The position numbers were made by a program, and so were the translations under genes. 64,000 bases of DNA, taken from the NCBI GenBank assembly GCA_000181795.3, contig CM012955.1:13894191-13958190 (forward strand), read 5' to 3'. This DNA comes from Trichinella spiralis. Taxonomy: Eukaryota > Nematoda > Enoplea > Trichinellida > Trichinellidae. This document shows positions 63,528 to 64,000 of the stretch, in pieces (the stretch's first letter is position 1; each line of letters begins with the position of its first letter). The notes beneath the pieces were generated by a model. That model ran no database searches and was not told the DNA's origin. It was given only the letters and a program-made list of their open reading frames with translations.

Positions 63528-64000
63528 ACCTGGTGCTTTCTGAATGAGACGCTGAAGAATATAATCGACAAGGTAAATTACCGCTGCATGCAACTGAAGC
63601 CAGTAAAGGGCAAATAATGTTGCATAATAAATGGAATGTCTGCTATTCTGCGTCTAATTGAGGATAACAGCTATAAACGTTTCAATTATGTACATATATT
63701 TTAAAAACATTCAAAATGCATGATTATCTCAAAATATGATTATCCGAAGGACCCCCAAAAATCTGTCGGGAAAATTATAGTTCACTGTATTTTCCAAAGA
63801 GAAACGCTGAAAGCAAAACAGGCAATTGATTATGAATTCTATTCTAATATTCACTCACTCAACTGATTTCATTGCTTGGATCCATCTCGTCCATCTACAA
63901 AAAATTAATAAAGAATAATTAGAAGTTTTGAAATAAAATCACATTTCTCTGCAATTTTGCTTCATGTCGTCCGCGTCTCCTTTCTTGTATGCATCTGCAA
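63528..64000. other. AT-rich right flank
   Basis: No gene recognised. It may hold the 3' terminal repeat of the transposon relic or the edge of a gene beyond the window. Confidence 0.4.

Noticed and set aside
1-64000. tRNA, rRNA and CRISPR features
   Set aside because: I looked for T-loop GTTCRA motifs with matching stems, rRNA blocks and regular spaced repeats and saw none; a covariance-model scan would be decisive for tRNA.

Overview
The window is nuclear DNA of an invertebrate animal, most likely a nematode. It is AT-rich (roughly one third G+C by eye). Genes are split by short GT-AG introns whose acceptors are mostly TTTCAG or TTTTAG, the usual nematode form. Microsatellites are common and a 10-N gap lies at 58465-58474. 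No bacterial, organellar or CRISPR features were seen. The species cannot be fixed from this sequence. All exon models were made by hand; every intron was required to keep the reading frame.

Layout. 44-7067: two paralogous FCP1-like CTD-phosphatase genes (+) enclose a WAP-like cysteine-rich gene (+) and the mitochondrial ribosomal protein uS15m gene (-). 7899-20826: two minus-strand signalling and trafficking genes in tandem, an SHP2-type tyrosine phosphatase with two SH2 domains and a complete tomosyn (syntaxin-binding R-SNARE/WD40 protein). 20827-32961: about 12 kb with no recognisable protein gene. 32962-34484: a LAMP-family (LAMP5/UNC-46-like) membrane glycoprotein (-). 37843-46078: a class-1 transmembrane semaphorin (+) with a 4.4-kb first intron, tail to tail with a complete SLC4 bicarbonate transporter (-, 47103-51306).

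51307-64000 is repeat- and relic-rich. It holds a broken METTL13-like methyltransferase copy bounded by a 56-bp direct repeat, a PP1 phosphatase scrap, a diverged 1.28-kb tandem duplication and a decayed pogo/Tigger-type transposase.

The intact genes are not an operon. They share animal themes: SH2/phosphotyrosine signalling, SNARE control of exocytosis, LAMP-type vesicle protein sorting, axon guidance and pH/bicarbonate transport. The least explained signals are a perfect 17-bp hairpin in semaphorin intron 1, the tandem repeat block, the frameshifted FCP1-like copy, a GC-AG intron in the SLC4 gene and two small unrecognised ORFs.
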